From a virus, in the IMG/VR virus record IMGVR_UViG_3300048929_000390, positions 1 through 37,001 of that record: a stretch of 37,001 nucleotides of DNA; one strand, 5' to 3'. The position numbers and the translations under genes were made by a program. The notes under the pieces were generated by a model, which saw only the letters and a list, made by a program, of their open reading frames with translations, was not told where the DNA came from and ran no database searches. Below, piece by piece: positions 1-7,124 of this stretch. Each line of letters opens with the position of its first letter. Positions within the stretch are counted from its first letter, which is position 1.

Positions 1-384
1 GTGCTCTGGCGCGACATGGAGGTCTACAGCACGGCCGGTGTGGCGTCGAAGCTCAACGGCACCGGGTTGGAGCTCGACGACCCGGCCGAACCCGGACAGG
101 GCGACCAGGGCCGCGTGAAGCTGCTCAAGCCCGAACCCGAGCCCGTCCCCGACGCGCTGCAGGGCTTCGCCGGGCAGAACAACCCGCCCGCCACCCCCGG
201 CGCACCACCCGGGCTCGAGGACGACGGCAACGACGAGGAGGACCCGAAGGGCGGCCCCACGCCACCCCAGACGGGCCCGAAGCCGCCCAGCAAGGGGCGG
301 CCGCCCCGCCCGCCGCGCGAGTCGTGGAACACCTACCAGGCGCGCGTCCGCGAGGCCATGAGCGAGCTCGCCGGTGCCGCGTAA
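1..384 (+). CDS. Probable portal protein, C-terminal part (cut by window edge)
   Basis: The open frame runs from the first base to a TAA at 382-384 and almost certainly began upstream of the window. What remains (127 residues) is an acidic then Pro/Gly-rich tail ending in a short charged helix (ESWNTYQARVREAMSEL). No catalytic motif is visible. The portal assignment is inferred from position: it lies immediately upstream of MuF, protease and capsid genes, where the portal normally sits, and disordered Pro-rich C-termini are common in siphophage portals. It could also be the end of another head protein. The next gene overlaps it by 11 bases. Confidence 0.45.
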   Translation: MLWRDMEVYSTAGVASKLNGTGLELDDPAEPGQGDQGRVKLLKPEPEPVPDALQGFAGQNNPPATPGAPPGLEDDGNDEEDPKGGPTPPQTGPKPPSKGRPPRPPRESWNTYQARVREAMSELAGAA

Positions 385-547
385 GGCGCCGGTGTTCGTG
401 CGGGCCCACGGCGACGCGTGGCGGTGGAAGTGCCGCCAGCGGTGGTGCCACCGCTGCGGCGACTACCGCAACCACCCGGACGCCGTGGCCGCGGCCGCCG
501 CGCACGCCGCCGAACATGCCCGGTTCGGATTCGGAGGACAGCCGTGA
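374..547 (+). CDS. Small zinc-finger-like protein
   Basis: This is a 57-residue basic protein starting at GTG 374 inside the end of the previous gene and ending at TGA 545-547. It contains the cluster CRQRWCHRCGDYRNH, giving three cysteines (C-x4-C-x2-C) followed by histidine, which could bind one zinc ion. The rest is a short Ala/His-rich helix. It overlaps both neighbours (11 bases upstream, GTGA overlap downstream), the usual sign of translational coupling. The function is not recognised; a small nucleic-acid-binding or structural zinc protein is possible. Confidence 0.6.
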   Translation: MPRKAPVFVRAHGDAWRWKCRQRWCHRCGDYRNHPDAVAAAAAHAAEHARFGFGGQP

Positions 548-714
548 CCGACCAGCCCGTCCCCGACCCGAACGAGCCATGGCGGCCCCCGCCCGGCACC
601 CCGGTGTGTGTCGACCCGCGGGACCTCGTCGGCGCGCTCACCGCCGACCAGGTTCCGCCCCTGCTGCCGAAGGAGATCGCCGGTGCACTACTCCGCACCC
701 AGCGCCGCCGGTAG
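544..714 (+). CDS. Small hypothetical protein
   Basis: This 56-residue protein begins with GTG 544, overlapping the preceding stop as GTGA. It is Pro-rich at the N-terminus and contains a segment (DLVGALTADQVPPLLPKEIAGALL) that looks like a short helical unit rather than a known fold. Its end overlaps the next gene, whose ribosome binding site (AAGGAG, 670-675) lies within it. I recognise no family. It belongs to a run of six small overlapping genes between the probable portal and the MuF protein. Confidence 0.5.
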   Translation: MTDQPVPDPNEPWRPPPGTPVCVDPRDLVGALTADQVPPLLPKEIAGALLRTQRRR

Positions 715-862
715 GCGGCCCTACGACGCCCGGGACTGGGCGCTGAACCCCGAGCTCGTCCCGGTGTTCGCCCCGCCCCCCGACGTTCCCCCGCTCCCGG
801 CGCGGCCCCTCGTGGACCTCGACGCCCTGCGGGCCGCGGTCGCCCGAGGGGACCTGACGTGA
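683..862 (+). CDS. Small hypothetical protein
   Basis: The product has 59 residues from GTG 683, chosen because AAGGAG at 670-675 gives a good ribosome binding site; the frame stays open further upstream to 608 but without one. The product is Pro-rich (VFAPPPDVPPLPARP) followed by a short helix (DLDALRAAVARGDL). It overlaps the previous gene by 32 bases and the next by 4 (GTGA). No family is recognised; it is probably a minor accessory of the head operon. Confidence 0.5.
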   Translation: MHYSAPSAAGRRPYDARDWALNPELVPVFAPPPDVPPLPARPLVDLDALRAAVARGDLT

Positions 863-1161
863 GCGACACCCCGAACCTGCGCCTGCCCCGACGGGCGACG
901 GCGCCACCCGAGACCGACACCGAGATCACCGGGCGCCTCGACGGCATGGCCGAACAGCTCGCCGCCATGGCGGCCCGGGCGGACGAGGTCACGGCGGCGA
1001 TGTCCAAGCCGAACGCCCGCACCCCAGCCGGGGAGAAGACGCGGGCGGTCGGGTTCCGGTCGGCGGCGACCGTGGCCGTGGTGGCGATCGTCGCCGCCGC
1101 CGGGCTCGTCGCCCTGTTCCTGTGGCTGCGGTTCGGGATGCCGCTGCCCGGGGGGAGGTGA
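859..1161 (+). CDS. Small single-span membrane protein
   Basis: The product has 100 residues from GTG 859. The N-terminal two thirds are polar, with a possible short helical stretch (MAEQLAAMAARADEVTAAM). One clear membrane segment lies near residues 70-92 (AATVAVVAIVAAAGLVALF), followed by a short tail. The layout is soluble domain, transmembrane helix, short C-terminus, which suits a membrane-tethered coiled protein. It is unlike a canonical holin because the hydrophobic span is single and C-terminal and the gene sits in the head operon. The function is unknown. Confidence 0.55.
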   Translation: MSDTPNLRLPRRATAPPETDTEITGRLDGMAEQLAAMAARADEVTAAMSKPNARTPAGEKTRAVGFRSAATVAVVAIVAAAGLVALFLWLRFGMPLPGGR

Positions 1162-1165
1162 GCCC

Positions 1166-1786
1166 GTGGCCTGCACCTGCGGGGCCCCGCCCATCTTCAC
1201 GGAGCTGCTCGCCGAGCGGCTCCTCGAACGCCTCGTCGAGCACCAGCACACGCACGTCGGGGACACGCAGAAGATCATGGAAAGGCTCGATCGCATCATG
1301 GCTGATCTGTCCAAGCTCACCGCCGAGGTCGCCGACTTCGACTCCTTCGCCGCCGACGTCTCCTCGACGCTCGACGCGCTGCAGGAGACGAACACCACGC
1401 TGCTGCAGAAGGTCGCCGACCTGACCGCGCAGATCGGGGACCCCGCCGCCGTGGCCGCCGCGCAGGCCGAGGTCGACACCCTCGCCTCCACGTTCGCCCA
1501 GCACATCGCGGACGCGAAGGCGAAGCTCGACGCCGCGAAGGCCGTCACCGGCGCCGCGACCGGCGACACCCCCGCCGGGTCGACCGCCACCGCGGCCGAC
1601 GACGGCACCGTCACCCCCGACCCGACCCCGGTCCCCCCGGTCGAGCAGCCCGTCGGTGGCGACGCCGGCCAGGTGGCCGACGCCTCCGGTGCCCCGGCCC
1701 CGGTCGACCCGTCCGCGGTCGCCCCGGCCGTCGACCCGGCCGCCCCGCCCGCACCGGGCGCGGTCATCACCGACGGCGGCGTCTGA
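1166..1786 (+). CDS. Coiled-coil protein with Ala/Pro-rich tail
   Basis: The product has 206 residues from GTG 1166, with GGGGGAGG upstream as ribosome binding site. It starts MACTCGAPP, a Cys-rich start echoed by the gene at 1845. Residues about 15-125 are heptad-rich and likely form a long coiled coil (LERLVEHQ..., IMADLSKLTAEVADF, TLLQKVADLTAQI). The last 80 residues are low-complexity Ala/Pro/Val/Asp. I do not recognise a family. The position just before MuF would fit a head accessory or internal protein, but that is only inference. Confidence 0.6.
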   Translation: MACTCGAPPIFTELLAERLLERLVEHQHTHVGDTQKIMERLDRIMADLSKLTAEVADFDSFAADVSSTLDALQETNTTLLQKVADLTAQIGDPAAVAAAQAEVDTLASTFAQHIADAKAKLDAAKAVTGAATGDTPAGSTATAADDGTVTPDPTPVPPVEQPVGGDAGQVADASGAPAPVDPSAVAPAVDPAAPPAPGAVITDGGV

Positions 1787-1792
1787 CCGTCA

Positions 1793-1825
1793 CCGGGTGG
1801 CCCCGCAGTCCGTGGGGTCACCCGG
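1793..1825 (+). terminator. Stem-loop between two small genes
   Basis: The arms CCGGGTGGCCCC (1793-1804) and GGGGTCACCCGG (1814-1825) pair over 12 positions with one G-T pair around a 9-base loop, just after the stop at 1786. There is no T run, so it may be a weak or attenuating terminator, or an RNA-processing or stability element. Confidence 0.35.
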
Positions 1826-1844
1826 CCCGGCCGAGGGAGGCCCG

Positions 1845-2006
1845 GTGCCCTGCACCTGCTCGCACGCGCGCGACGCCCACGACCACTACCGGCCCGGCAC
1901 CGACTGCTCAGGCTGCTCGTGTCGCCGCTACCTCAACCCGTACCGGGTCGTCGGTATCGGGGCCGCGATTGCCGTCCTCCTCGTGCTCGCCCTGCTGCTG
2001 ATCTAG
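1845..2006 (+). CDS. Small Cys/His-cluster membrane protein
   Basis: The product has 53 residues from GTG 1845, with GAGGGAGG at 1833-1840 as ribosome binding site. The N-terminus carries a dense metal-binding pattern (PCTCSHARDAHDHYRPG then DCSGCSC), that is CxC-H-x4-H-x-H followed by CxxCxC. This is a motif I know from many small actinobacterial and actinophage proteins. A C-terminal membrane helix follows (VGIGAAIAVLLVLALLLI). The layout suggests a membrane-anchored zinc module facing the cytoplasm. The role is unknown. Confidence 0.6.
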   Translation: MPCTCSHARDAHDHYRPGTDCSGCSCRRYLNPYRVVGIGAAIAVLLVLALLLI

Positions 2007-2016
2007 GAGGGCCGCC

Positions 2017-3537
2017 GTGGACGTCGACGTCACCGCTTCCGGGCTGGTCGCCCTCGTACCGGACGACCCGGACGGCCTGCTCCTCGTCCCCGGCGGGGAG
2101 CCTGCCGAGCGTATGCACCTCACGCTCGCCTATCTCGGGTCGGACGTCACCGGCTGGTCGGAGGACCGGCGCCGCCGGGTCGTCGAGCTGGTCCGTGCTG
2201 CCGCCGATGGGACCGGCCCGCTCGACGCCCACGTGTCCGGGCACCTCGCGTTCAATCCGACCGGCGGCCCGCACGGTGACCGCGCCCCGTGCGCCGTCTA
2301 CCTGATCGGGGACTGCCCGGATCTCGCACCCCTCCACGACGACGTCACCCGCGCGTTGACCGCCGCCCTCGGCGATGATCTCCACCCGCAGCACACCCCG
2401 TGGATCCCGCATGTGACCGCCCGGTACGGCGACGAGGACACCACCGGGCTGTACTACGCCGGGCCGGTCCGCTTCGACCGGGTGGCCGTCCACCTGGCGG
2501 GCGAGATCACCACGATCCCGCTCGTCTCCGCGAATCTCGAGGCCGAGCTACGGCAGGCTTTCATCCACGGGTGGGCGCTCTCCGGTGGCCCGCTGACCGA
2601 GCGCGTCCGCGCTGCCTGCGTCGCGGCCATCCGACACGGCCGGGAGCACCCCCACCCGGACGTCGTAGAGACGACGATCCGGATCGGGTCCCTCGAAGGC
2701 ACCATGGCCGCGGTGTTCGACCGCCGGGAGAAGCTGTACGAGCACCACATCGCCCAGGTGCAGGCCGCCTGGCATGCCGCGGTGGCCGGGCTCGACATCC
2801 CCGCCGCCGTGTCCCGGTTCATGGGCCGCATCGGGCAGGCCCGCGAAGCCGACACAGACCAGGACCGGCAGGACACCGACGCGATCGCCCGCGCCGAGGC
2901 GCAGCGGCTCGTGCACGACGTCATCGCGAACCCGGCCGCGCGCACCTACCAGGACATGGTCACCGCGCTGCAGCGCGCCATCGTCGAGGCCCAGGCCGAG
3001 GGCCAGGCCGGGACCGTCGGGCTGATCGCCGAGCACGCCGGACAGTCCGGCGTCGACTTCGACCTCGTGTTCCACGACGCCCTGGACCAGCTCGAACGCC
3101 TCGGCGAGTCCTGGGGTGAGGCGCAGGGCTGGGTGTCCCGCGTCGTGGCCGGGAACGCCAACGACGGCGGCGCCGCCCTCGCCCGCGAGGTCCGGGACGG
3201 CGGCGGCTACGACGACTACGTGCGCGCGGTCACCGACGTGATCGACGGCCCCGACACGCGCGCCGTGTCCACGCTCGTCGACCTCGCCATGAATCAGGCC
3301 TACTCGCGCGGCGCCCTCGCCCTCTACGACCGCGAGGGCATCCGCACCGTCGACTACTCCACCGCGGGCGGCGGCAACGTGTGCCCCACCTGCCTGGAAT
3401 ACGAGTCGAAGAACCCGTGGCCGGTCGACCAGGCCCCCGCACCGGGGTGGCATCCGTGGTGTCGGTGCGTGCTCATGCCTGCCAACCCGCTCGAAGCCAT
3501 CCCGCCGGGCATCGCCCGCTACGTCGGCGGGTCCTGA
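2017..3537 (+). CDS. 2H phosphoesterase fused to MuF-like minor head protein
   Basis: The product has 506 residues from GTG 2017, preceded by AGGAGG (2005-2010). Residues 1-175 form a 2H phosphoesterase domain (the 2'-5' RNA ligase/cyclic phosphodiesterase superfamily), with both signature motifs H34-L-T36 (MHLTLAYLG) and H132-V-T134 (PHVTARYG). These are the two catalytic His-x-Thr pairs, about 98 residues apart as usual. Residues about 180-506 are a MuF/SPP1 gp7-like head morphogenesis domain. Its C-terminal signature is complete: C456-x2-C459 ... H479-P-x-C482-x-C484. MuF proteins sit near the portal inside the capsid, and some are ejected with DNA. The fusion therefore implies that a phosphodiesterase is packaged in the virion. 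Substrates known in the superfamily include 2',3'-cyclic RNA ends, 2-5A and, for Acb1, cyclic oligonucleotide defence signals; the substrate here is not deducible. Confidence 0.85.
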   Translation: MDVDVTASGLVALVPDDPDGLLLVPGGEPAERMHLTLAYLGSDVTGWSEDRRRRVVELVRAAADGTGPLDAHVSGHLAFNPTGGPHGDRAPCAVYLIGDCPDLAPLHDDVTRALTAALGDDLHPQHTPWIPHVTARYGDEDTTGLYYAGPVRFDRVAVHLAGEITTIPLVSANLEAELRQAFIHGWALSGGPLTERVRAACVAAIRHGREHPHPDVVETTIRIGSLEGTMAAVFDRREKLYEHHIAQVQAAWHAAVAGLDIPAAVSRFMGRIGQAREADTDQDRQDTDAIARAEAQRLVHDVIANPAARTYQDMVTALQRAIVEAQAEGQAGTVGLIAEHAGQSGVDFDLVFHDALDQLERLGESWGEAQGWVSRVVAGNANDGGAALAREVRDGGGYDDYVRAVTDVIDGPDTRAVSTLVDLAMNQAYSRGALALYDREGIRTVDYSTAGGGNVCPTCLEYESKNPWPVDQAPAPGWHPWCRCVLMPANPLEAIPPGIARYVGGS

Positions 3538-3554
3538 CCAGGAGGAGGAGCCGC

Positions 3555-5279
3555 GTGGCTCGAACGCTCGCGTACGTCTACGGCACCGCCGTGAAGCCCG
3601 GGGTGTCCCGGAACGGGCGGCTCTACACCGCCGACATGATCCGGGCCGCGGTCGACGAGGCACAAACCCGGCTCGCCGACGGCCCGGACATCACCCCGAT
3701 GACCGCGATGACCCACCACGACGCCGAGGACGACAGCGAGAAGATCACCGGCCGTCTCGACCAGCTCACCTGCGACGAGTCCGGGGCCGCCCGGTACCGG
3801 CTCGCCCTGGTGGACAACCCGGCGGCCCGCTCGATCCTCCCGCTGATCGAAACCGAGGGCGGCGCACCCCCCGTGCTGCGCAACGTGAGCATCCGGGGGT
3901 CGTGGAAGGGCGAGATCCGGCGGGTCACCCACGAGGGCCGCACCGTCACCACCGCCGACGGGCTCTCCCTCGACGGGCTGGACTTCACCAAGTCCCCGGG
4001 GGTGGACGGCGCGAACATCGACCGTGTCGTCCGCGTCGGCGCCAGCCCGCGGGAGACCGCCGCCGACGACCGCCGCATCGTCGAGTCGGCCCCCACGGAC
4101 GCCACCGTGCAGCTCGTCGAGGCCGCCCCGTCGCCGTCGCGGTGGGCGGATCCGGGCTACCTCGGGGAGAAGGCCCTCCCGCTCGACACGATGGGGCAGG
4201 CCCGGGCGGCGTGGGCGGCGCTGCGCGAGCAGCACGGCTACACCGACAGGCAGCGCAAGCGGGTCCGCGAGCGTGTGCGGAAGGCCCTCGCCGAGCATGG
4301 CGCCACGATCACCCGCGAGGGCTGGGTGATGACCACCGAGCCCGTCCGCGAGATGGAGCTGTGGCCGCAGACGGCGGGCTGCTACCGGGTGTGCCTGGAC
4401 AACGGCACCGTCGACATCTCCGTGTCCTCGTACGGGGTCGACCCGGCCGACCTCGAGTTGGCGGCCCGCAAGGCGATGGACGGCGCGATCGCCGCGCTCA
4501 ACGCCGTCGACCCCGACCAGGACGGCGACATCGACATCCCCGACGCCGACACCGGCGACGAGGAGACCACCGCGCGTCGCCCCGACGACGACGCGATGGA
4601 AACGACCTCTCCACCGGCCGCCGACCAGGCGACCGGCCAGACCGCACAGGAACAGGAGCCCCGCGTGTCGGAGCAGACCCCCACGGCGGCCGGTACCCCG
4701 GCCGCACCCGCCGCCCAGGCGGCCCCGGCGCCCGCCGCGGCCGCGCCGGTCGAGAACATCGAGCCCCCGGCCCCGACCGCCGTCGTCACCCCGGCCGTCG
4801 ACGAGCCCCGCCTGTCCCTCGGGCAGGTGAAGGACCTCTTCGCGTCCTTCGCCGGCGCTATCGGTGGCCTCGGCGCCCAGGTCGCGGCACCCGCAGCGGC
4901 CGTCGAGGCGGCCCCGGCTGCGGCGGCCCCGGTCGCCGAGGCGGCCCCCGCGCCCGCCGCGGTGCAGGAGACCGAGGAGCAGCGCATCGCCCGGCTGGTC
5001 GCCGAGGGTGTCAAGGCGGCGCTGCCGGGCGCCGTGCAGGCGCACGTCGAGGCGAACGGCCCGACCCGGAAGGGCCTCGTCGAGTCCACGTCCGGTGTGC
5101 TCACCGCCCCGGGCACCGGCGCGGCCGCCACCAGCACCGCCGCGGGCGACTTCGGGTACCCGGAGGGCTGGACCGGGCCGCTCAAGCCGCTGCACGAGTA
5201 CACCCCGGAGGAGTGGCGCCAGCACGTGCGCCCGCAGACCGCCGGTGCCGTCCTCGGCGCCAAGGCCGCCGGGCAGTGA
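3555..5279 (+). CDS. Capsid maturation protease with C-terminal scaffold region
   Basis: The product has 574 residues from GTG 3555, preceded by AGGAGGAG; the open frame extends upstream to 3381 but overlaps the MuF gene. Residues 1-170 resemble phage prohead proteases. They contain SRNGRLYT, the His pair in MTHHD (H54/H55) and the block NVSIRGSW with S112, giving a plausible His-Ser catalytic set as in the T4 gp21/herpesvirus-type protease fold. A helical domain follows at about 195-260 (QARAAWAALREQ ... VRERVRKALAEHGA). The C-terminal 200 residues are Ala/Pro-rich and acidic, then a conserved-looking end (PLHEYTPEEWRQHV), as in scaffolds. A second start inside the gene (4665) could express the scaffold alone. 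The product should assemble the procapsid and cleave the scaffold during maturation. Confidence 0.75.
   Translation: MARTLAYVYGTAVKPGVSRNGRLYTADMIRAAVDEAQTRLADGPDITPMTAMTHHDAEDDSEKITGRLDQLTCDESGAARYRLALVDNPAARSILPLIETEGGAPPVLRNVSIRGSWKGEIRRVTHEGRTVTTADGLSLDGLDFTKSPGVDGANIDRVVRVGASPRETAADDRRIVESAPTDATVQLVEAAPSPSRWADPGYLGEKALPLDTMGQARAAWAALREQHGYTDRQRKRVRERVRKALAEHGATITREGWVMTTEPVREMELWPQTAGCYRVCLDNGTVDISVSSYGVDPADLELAARKAMDGAIAALNAVDPDQDGDIDIPDADTGDEETTARRPDDDAMETTSPPAADQATGQTAQEQEPRVSEQTPTAAGTPAAPAAQAAPAPAAAAPVENIEPPAPTAVVTPAVDEPRLSLGQVKDLFASFAGAIGGLGAQVAAPAAAVEAAPAAAAPVAEAAPAPAAVQETEEQRIARLVAEGVKAALPGAVQAHVEANGPTRKGLVESTSGVLTAPGTGAAATSTAAGDFGYPEGWTGPLKPLHEYTPEEWRQHVRPQTAGAVLGAKAAGQ
4665..5279 (+). 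CDS. Nested in-frame scaffold protein (internal start)
   Basis: An in-frame GTG at 4665 follows CAGGAG (4653-4658) with a 6-base spacer, the same kind of start used by genes in this window. It would give a 204-residue protein beginning MSEQTPTAAGTPAAP: an Ala/Pro-rich segment, a short helix (LSLGQVKDLFASFAGAIGG), a second Ala/Pro linker, a helix (QRIARLVAEGVKAALPG) and the C-terminal capsid-contact-like end. Nested protease/scaffold genes are established in lambda (C/Nu3) and many other phages. Expression from this start is inferred, not shown. Confidence 0.5.
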   Translation: MSEQTPTAAGTPAAPAAQAAPAPAAAAPVENIEPPAPTAVVTPAVDEPRLSLGQVKDLFASFAGAIGGLGAQVAAPAAAVEAAPAAAAPVAEAAPAPAAVQETEEQRIARLVAEGVKAALPGAVQAHVEANGPTRKGLVESTSGVLTAPGTGAAATSTAAGDFGYPEGWTGPLKPLHEYTPEEWRQHVRPQTAGAVLGAKAAGQ

Positions 5280-5285
5280 CCCCCC

Positions 5286-5314
5286 GGCCCCGCCCCTGAC
5301 CGGGCGGGGCCTTT
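5286..5314 (+). terminator. Rho-independent-type terminator after the protease/scaffold gene
   Basis: A perfect 10-bp GC stem, GGCCCCGCCC (5286-5295) with GGGCGGGGCC (5302-5311), has a 6-base loop and is followed by TTT. It lies 6 bases past the stop codon. It would reduce read-through from the head operon into the capsid gene unless the capsid gene has its own promoter. Confidence 0.65.
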
Positions 5315-5391
5315 CCCGCACAACCGTTTCACCCCGGACCGCCAGCCCTGCGCTGGTGCCTCTCAGGCAGTGATGGTCGCCCCCTCTCCCC

Positions 5392-5421
5392 GCCCCCGCG
5401 CCGACCCTGGCCGGGGGCTTT
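5392..5421 (+). terminator. Second stem-loop upstream of the capsid gene
   Basis: GCCCCC (5392-5397) pairs with GGGGGC (5413-5418) around a 15-base loop and is followed by TTTC. It lies about 30 bases before the capsid start. The 5280-5447 interval thus holds two terminator-like hairpins. No convincing -35/-10 promoter is visible between them, although a capsid promoter would be expected there. Confidence 0.4.
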
Positions 5422-5447
5422 CGCATGCCCAAGAGGAGCCCATCCCC

Positions 5448-6821
5448 GTGACCGAGCTTCGCGAGGCCCTGACCGCCGCCGGTGCGTCCGCCCTCATCCC
5501 GAAGATCATCAGCCCGATGCTGCTCGAGTACCAGCGGCGCTACTCCCCGCTGGTCCGCTCGATCCCGTCCCTCAAGTGGGACTCGGACACCTACTACTTC
5601 AACCAGCGCACCGTGAACCCCAACGGCGGGTTCGTGATCGACGGCGGCGCGCGGGTCGTGTCGAACTCCACGTACGTGCAGAACAGCTTCCAGATGAAGC
5701 ACCTGCAGATCGTGGGCGCGATCACCGGCTACGCCGAGGAGGTCACCCGCCAGGTCATCGGCGACCTCCGGGCGCGCGAGATCGAGGGCTCCATCCAGGG
5801 CCTCTACTGGGACACCGAGCACGCCCTGCTGTGGGGTTCGGCGGGCGCAACCCAGTTCGGCGCCTACCCGCAGTTCGACGGGCTGGACTCGCAGGTGTCG
5901 CAGTACTCGGGTGACGGCAAGAACTGCATCGATGCCACCGGCGCCGCCAACTCGGGTGCCCTGTCGCTGGCTCTGCTCGACGAGCTCGCAGACATGGTCG
6001 AGTCCAACGCCGCCATGTCGGTGTTCGACTCGTCCTGGCAGTTCGTGATGTCGAACTCGGCGGTGTCCAAGATCGCCCAGCTGCTCACCAACCAGCAGCG
6101 GTTCGTCGACCAGGTCGAGGTCGCGGCCGGGCTGCTCGTGCCCACCTACCGCGGCATCCCGCTGGTCAAGTCGTCGATGCTGTCGACCCGGTCCTTCCAG
6201 GTCGGCACGGTGACCACCACGCCCGCCACCACCGGTGGCACCCTCGCGGCGAACACGTACTACTACCAGGTCAGCGCCGTGATCGCCCGCCAGGGCGAGA
6301 TCGCCGCGTCCGCCGAGGTGTCGCAGACCACCACCGGCGGCACCTCGACGGTCACCCTGTCCTTCCCGACCCCGACCGGCCTCGACGGGCTGCAGCCGAC
6401 CCTCTACAAGGTCTACCGCGGCACCGCCACCGGCGCCGAGACCCTGATCGGCGTCGTCGACGCCACCGTCGGCCTCGCGGCGGACGGCATCACCCCCGTC
6501 CCGACCACCTCGATCGTCGACGACGGCACCAAGCTGACGCCGAAGAACGGGTCGTCGCAGCCCGCCCAGGTCCCGCCCGCGTACGTCGGCGGGAACACGG
6601 CGAAGAAGGCGCCCAGCGCCGGGCGTGAGCCGATCTACCTGATGGCCCGCGACGAGAACTTCATCTGCCGCCCGTACGTGCGGGAGGCCGTCCCGGTCGA
6701 CATCTACCCGACCACCTCGTCGCCCGACTCGCTGCCCTACGCGCTGGTCAGCGACACCTGCCTGGCGGTCCGGGCGCCGAAGTACATCGGCGCGCTGACC
6801 GGCGTGGCCGTCTCGCTCTGA
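5448..6821 (+). CDS. Major capsid protein (HK97-type) with FN3-like insertion
   Basis: The product has 457 residues from GTG 5448, with AAGAGGAG (5431-5438) as ribosome binding site; the upstream ATG at 5370 has none. The N-terminal helix (LREALTAAGASALIPKIISPMLLEYQ) and the core (GGFVIDGG, YAEEVTRQVIGD, WQFVMSNSAVSKIAQLL) fit the HK97-fold capsid proteins of siphophages. Position after the protease/scaffold supports this. Residues about 252-360 form an extra beta-rich domain with FN3-like features (NTYYYQVSAVIARQGEIAAS ... LYKVYRGTATGAETLIGVV), after which the capsid fold resumes (REPIYLMARDENFICRPYVR). Such insertions usually project from the capsomer and may replace a separate decoration protein. 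No signal peptide, Cys pairs or unusual codon use stand out. Confidence 0.85.
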   Translation: MTELREALTAAGASALIPKIISPMLLEYQRRYSPLVRSIPSLKWDSDTYYFNQRTVNPNGGFVIDGGARVVSNSTYVQNSFQMKHLQIVGAITGYAEEVTRQVIGDLRAREIEGSIQGLYWDTEHALLWGSAGATQFGAYPQFDGLDSQVSQYSGDGKNCIDATGAANSGALSLALLDELADMVESNAAMSVFDSSWQFVMSNSAVSKIAQLLTNQQRFVDQVEVAAGLLVPTYRGIPLVKSSMLSTRSFQVGTVTTTPATTGGTLAANTYYYQVSAVIARQGEIAASAEVSQTTTGGTSTVTLSFPTPTGLDGLQPTLYKVYRGTATGAETLIGVVDATVGLAADGITPVPTTSIVDDGTKLTPKNGSSQPAQVPPAYVGGNTAKKAPSAGREPIYLMARDENFICRPYVREAVPVDIYPTTSSPDSLPYALVSDTCLAVRAPKYIGALTGVAVSL

Positions 6822-6827
6822 CCCGCA

Positions 6828-6864
6828 GACGGCGGGCCCACCCCCCACGGGTGGGCCCGCCGTC
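6828..6864 (+). terminator. Strong stem-loop after the capsid gene
   Basis: GACGGCGGGCCCACC (6828-6842) and GGTGGGCCCGCCGTC (6850-6864) form a perfect 15-bp stem with a 7-base loop, six bases after the capsid stop. There is no T tract, which is common for actinobacterial terminators. Partial termination here would favour capsid over downstream neck genes. Confidence 0.55.
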
Positions 6865-6893
6865 GTGGTCCTGACCCAGGAAAGGGGGCCGCC

Positions 6894-7121
6894 GTGGCGG
6901 TCCACATCCGGAAGGCCCGCGCCGGGTCCGCGAGCACCGGCTACGTGTGGCCCGAGGACGGCGCGATCGTGCCCGTCGACGACTACCACGCCGCCGAGCT
7001 CCTCACCATCCCCGACGGCGGGTTCAGCATCGCCGAGGGCATCGACGTCAGCACCGACGACCCCGGGCAGGCCGCGGCGAAGCCCGCGGCGAAGCGTCGG
7101 GCCGCGGCCTCGAAGGCCTGA
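6894..7121 (+). CDS. Small head/neck-region protein
   Basis: The product has 75 residues from GTG 6894, after AAAGGGGG. It begins with a compact domain (MAVHIRKARAGSASTGYVW, then DGAIVPVDDYHAAELLTIP, then GGFSIAEG) that reads like a small beta barrel, and ends in a basic Lys/Ala tail (KPAAKRRAAASKA). Short proteins of this kind between capsid and head-tail adaptor genes are frequent in siphophages. I do not recognise its family. The neighbouring adaptor begins three bases after its stop. Confidence 0.6.
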   Translation: MAVHIRKARAGSASTGYVWPEDGAIVPVDDYHAAELLTIPDGGFSIAEGIDVSTDDPGQAAAKPAAKRRAAASKA

Positions 7122-7124
7122 GCG

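Noticed and set aside
721-1821. Minus-strand 366-codon frame
   Set aside because: It lies opposite five coupled small genes with ribosome binding sites, and its product is Ser/Ala/Gly-rich without recognisable features.
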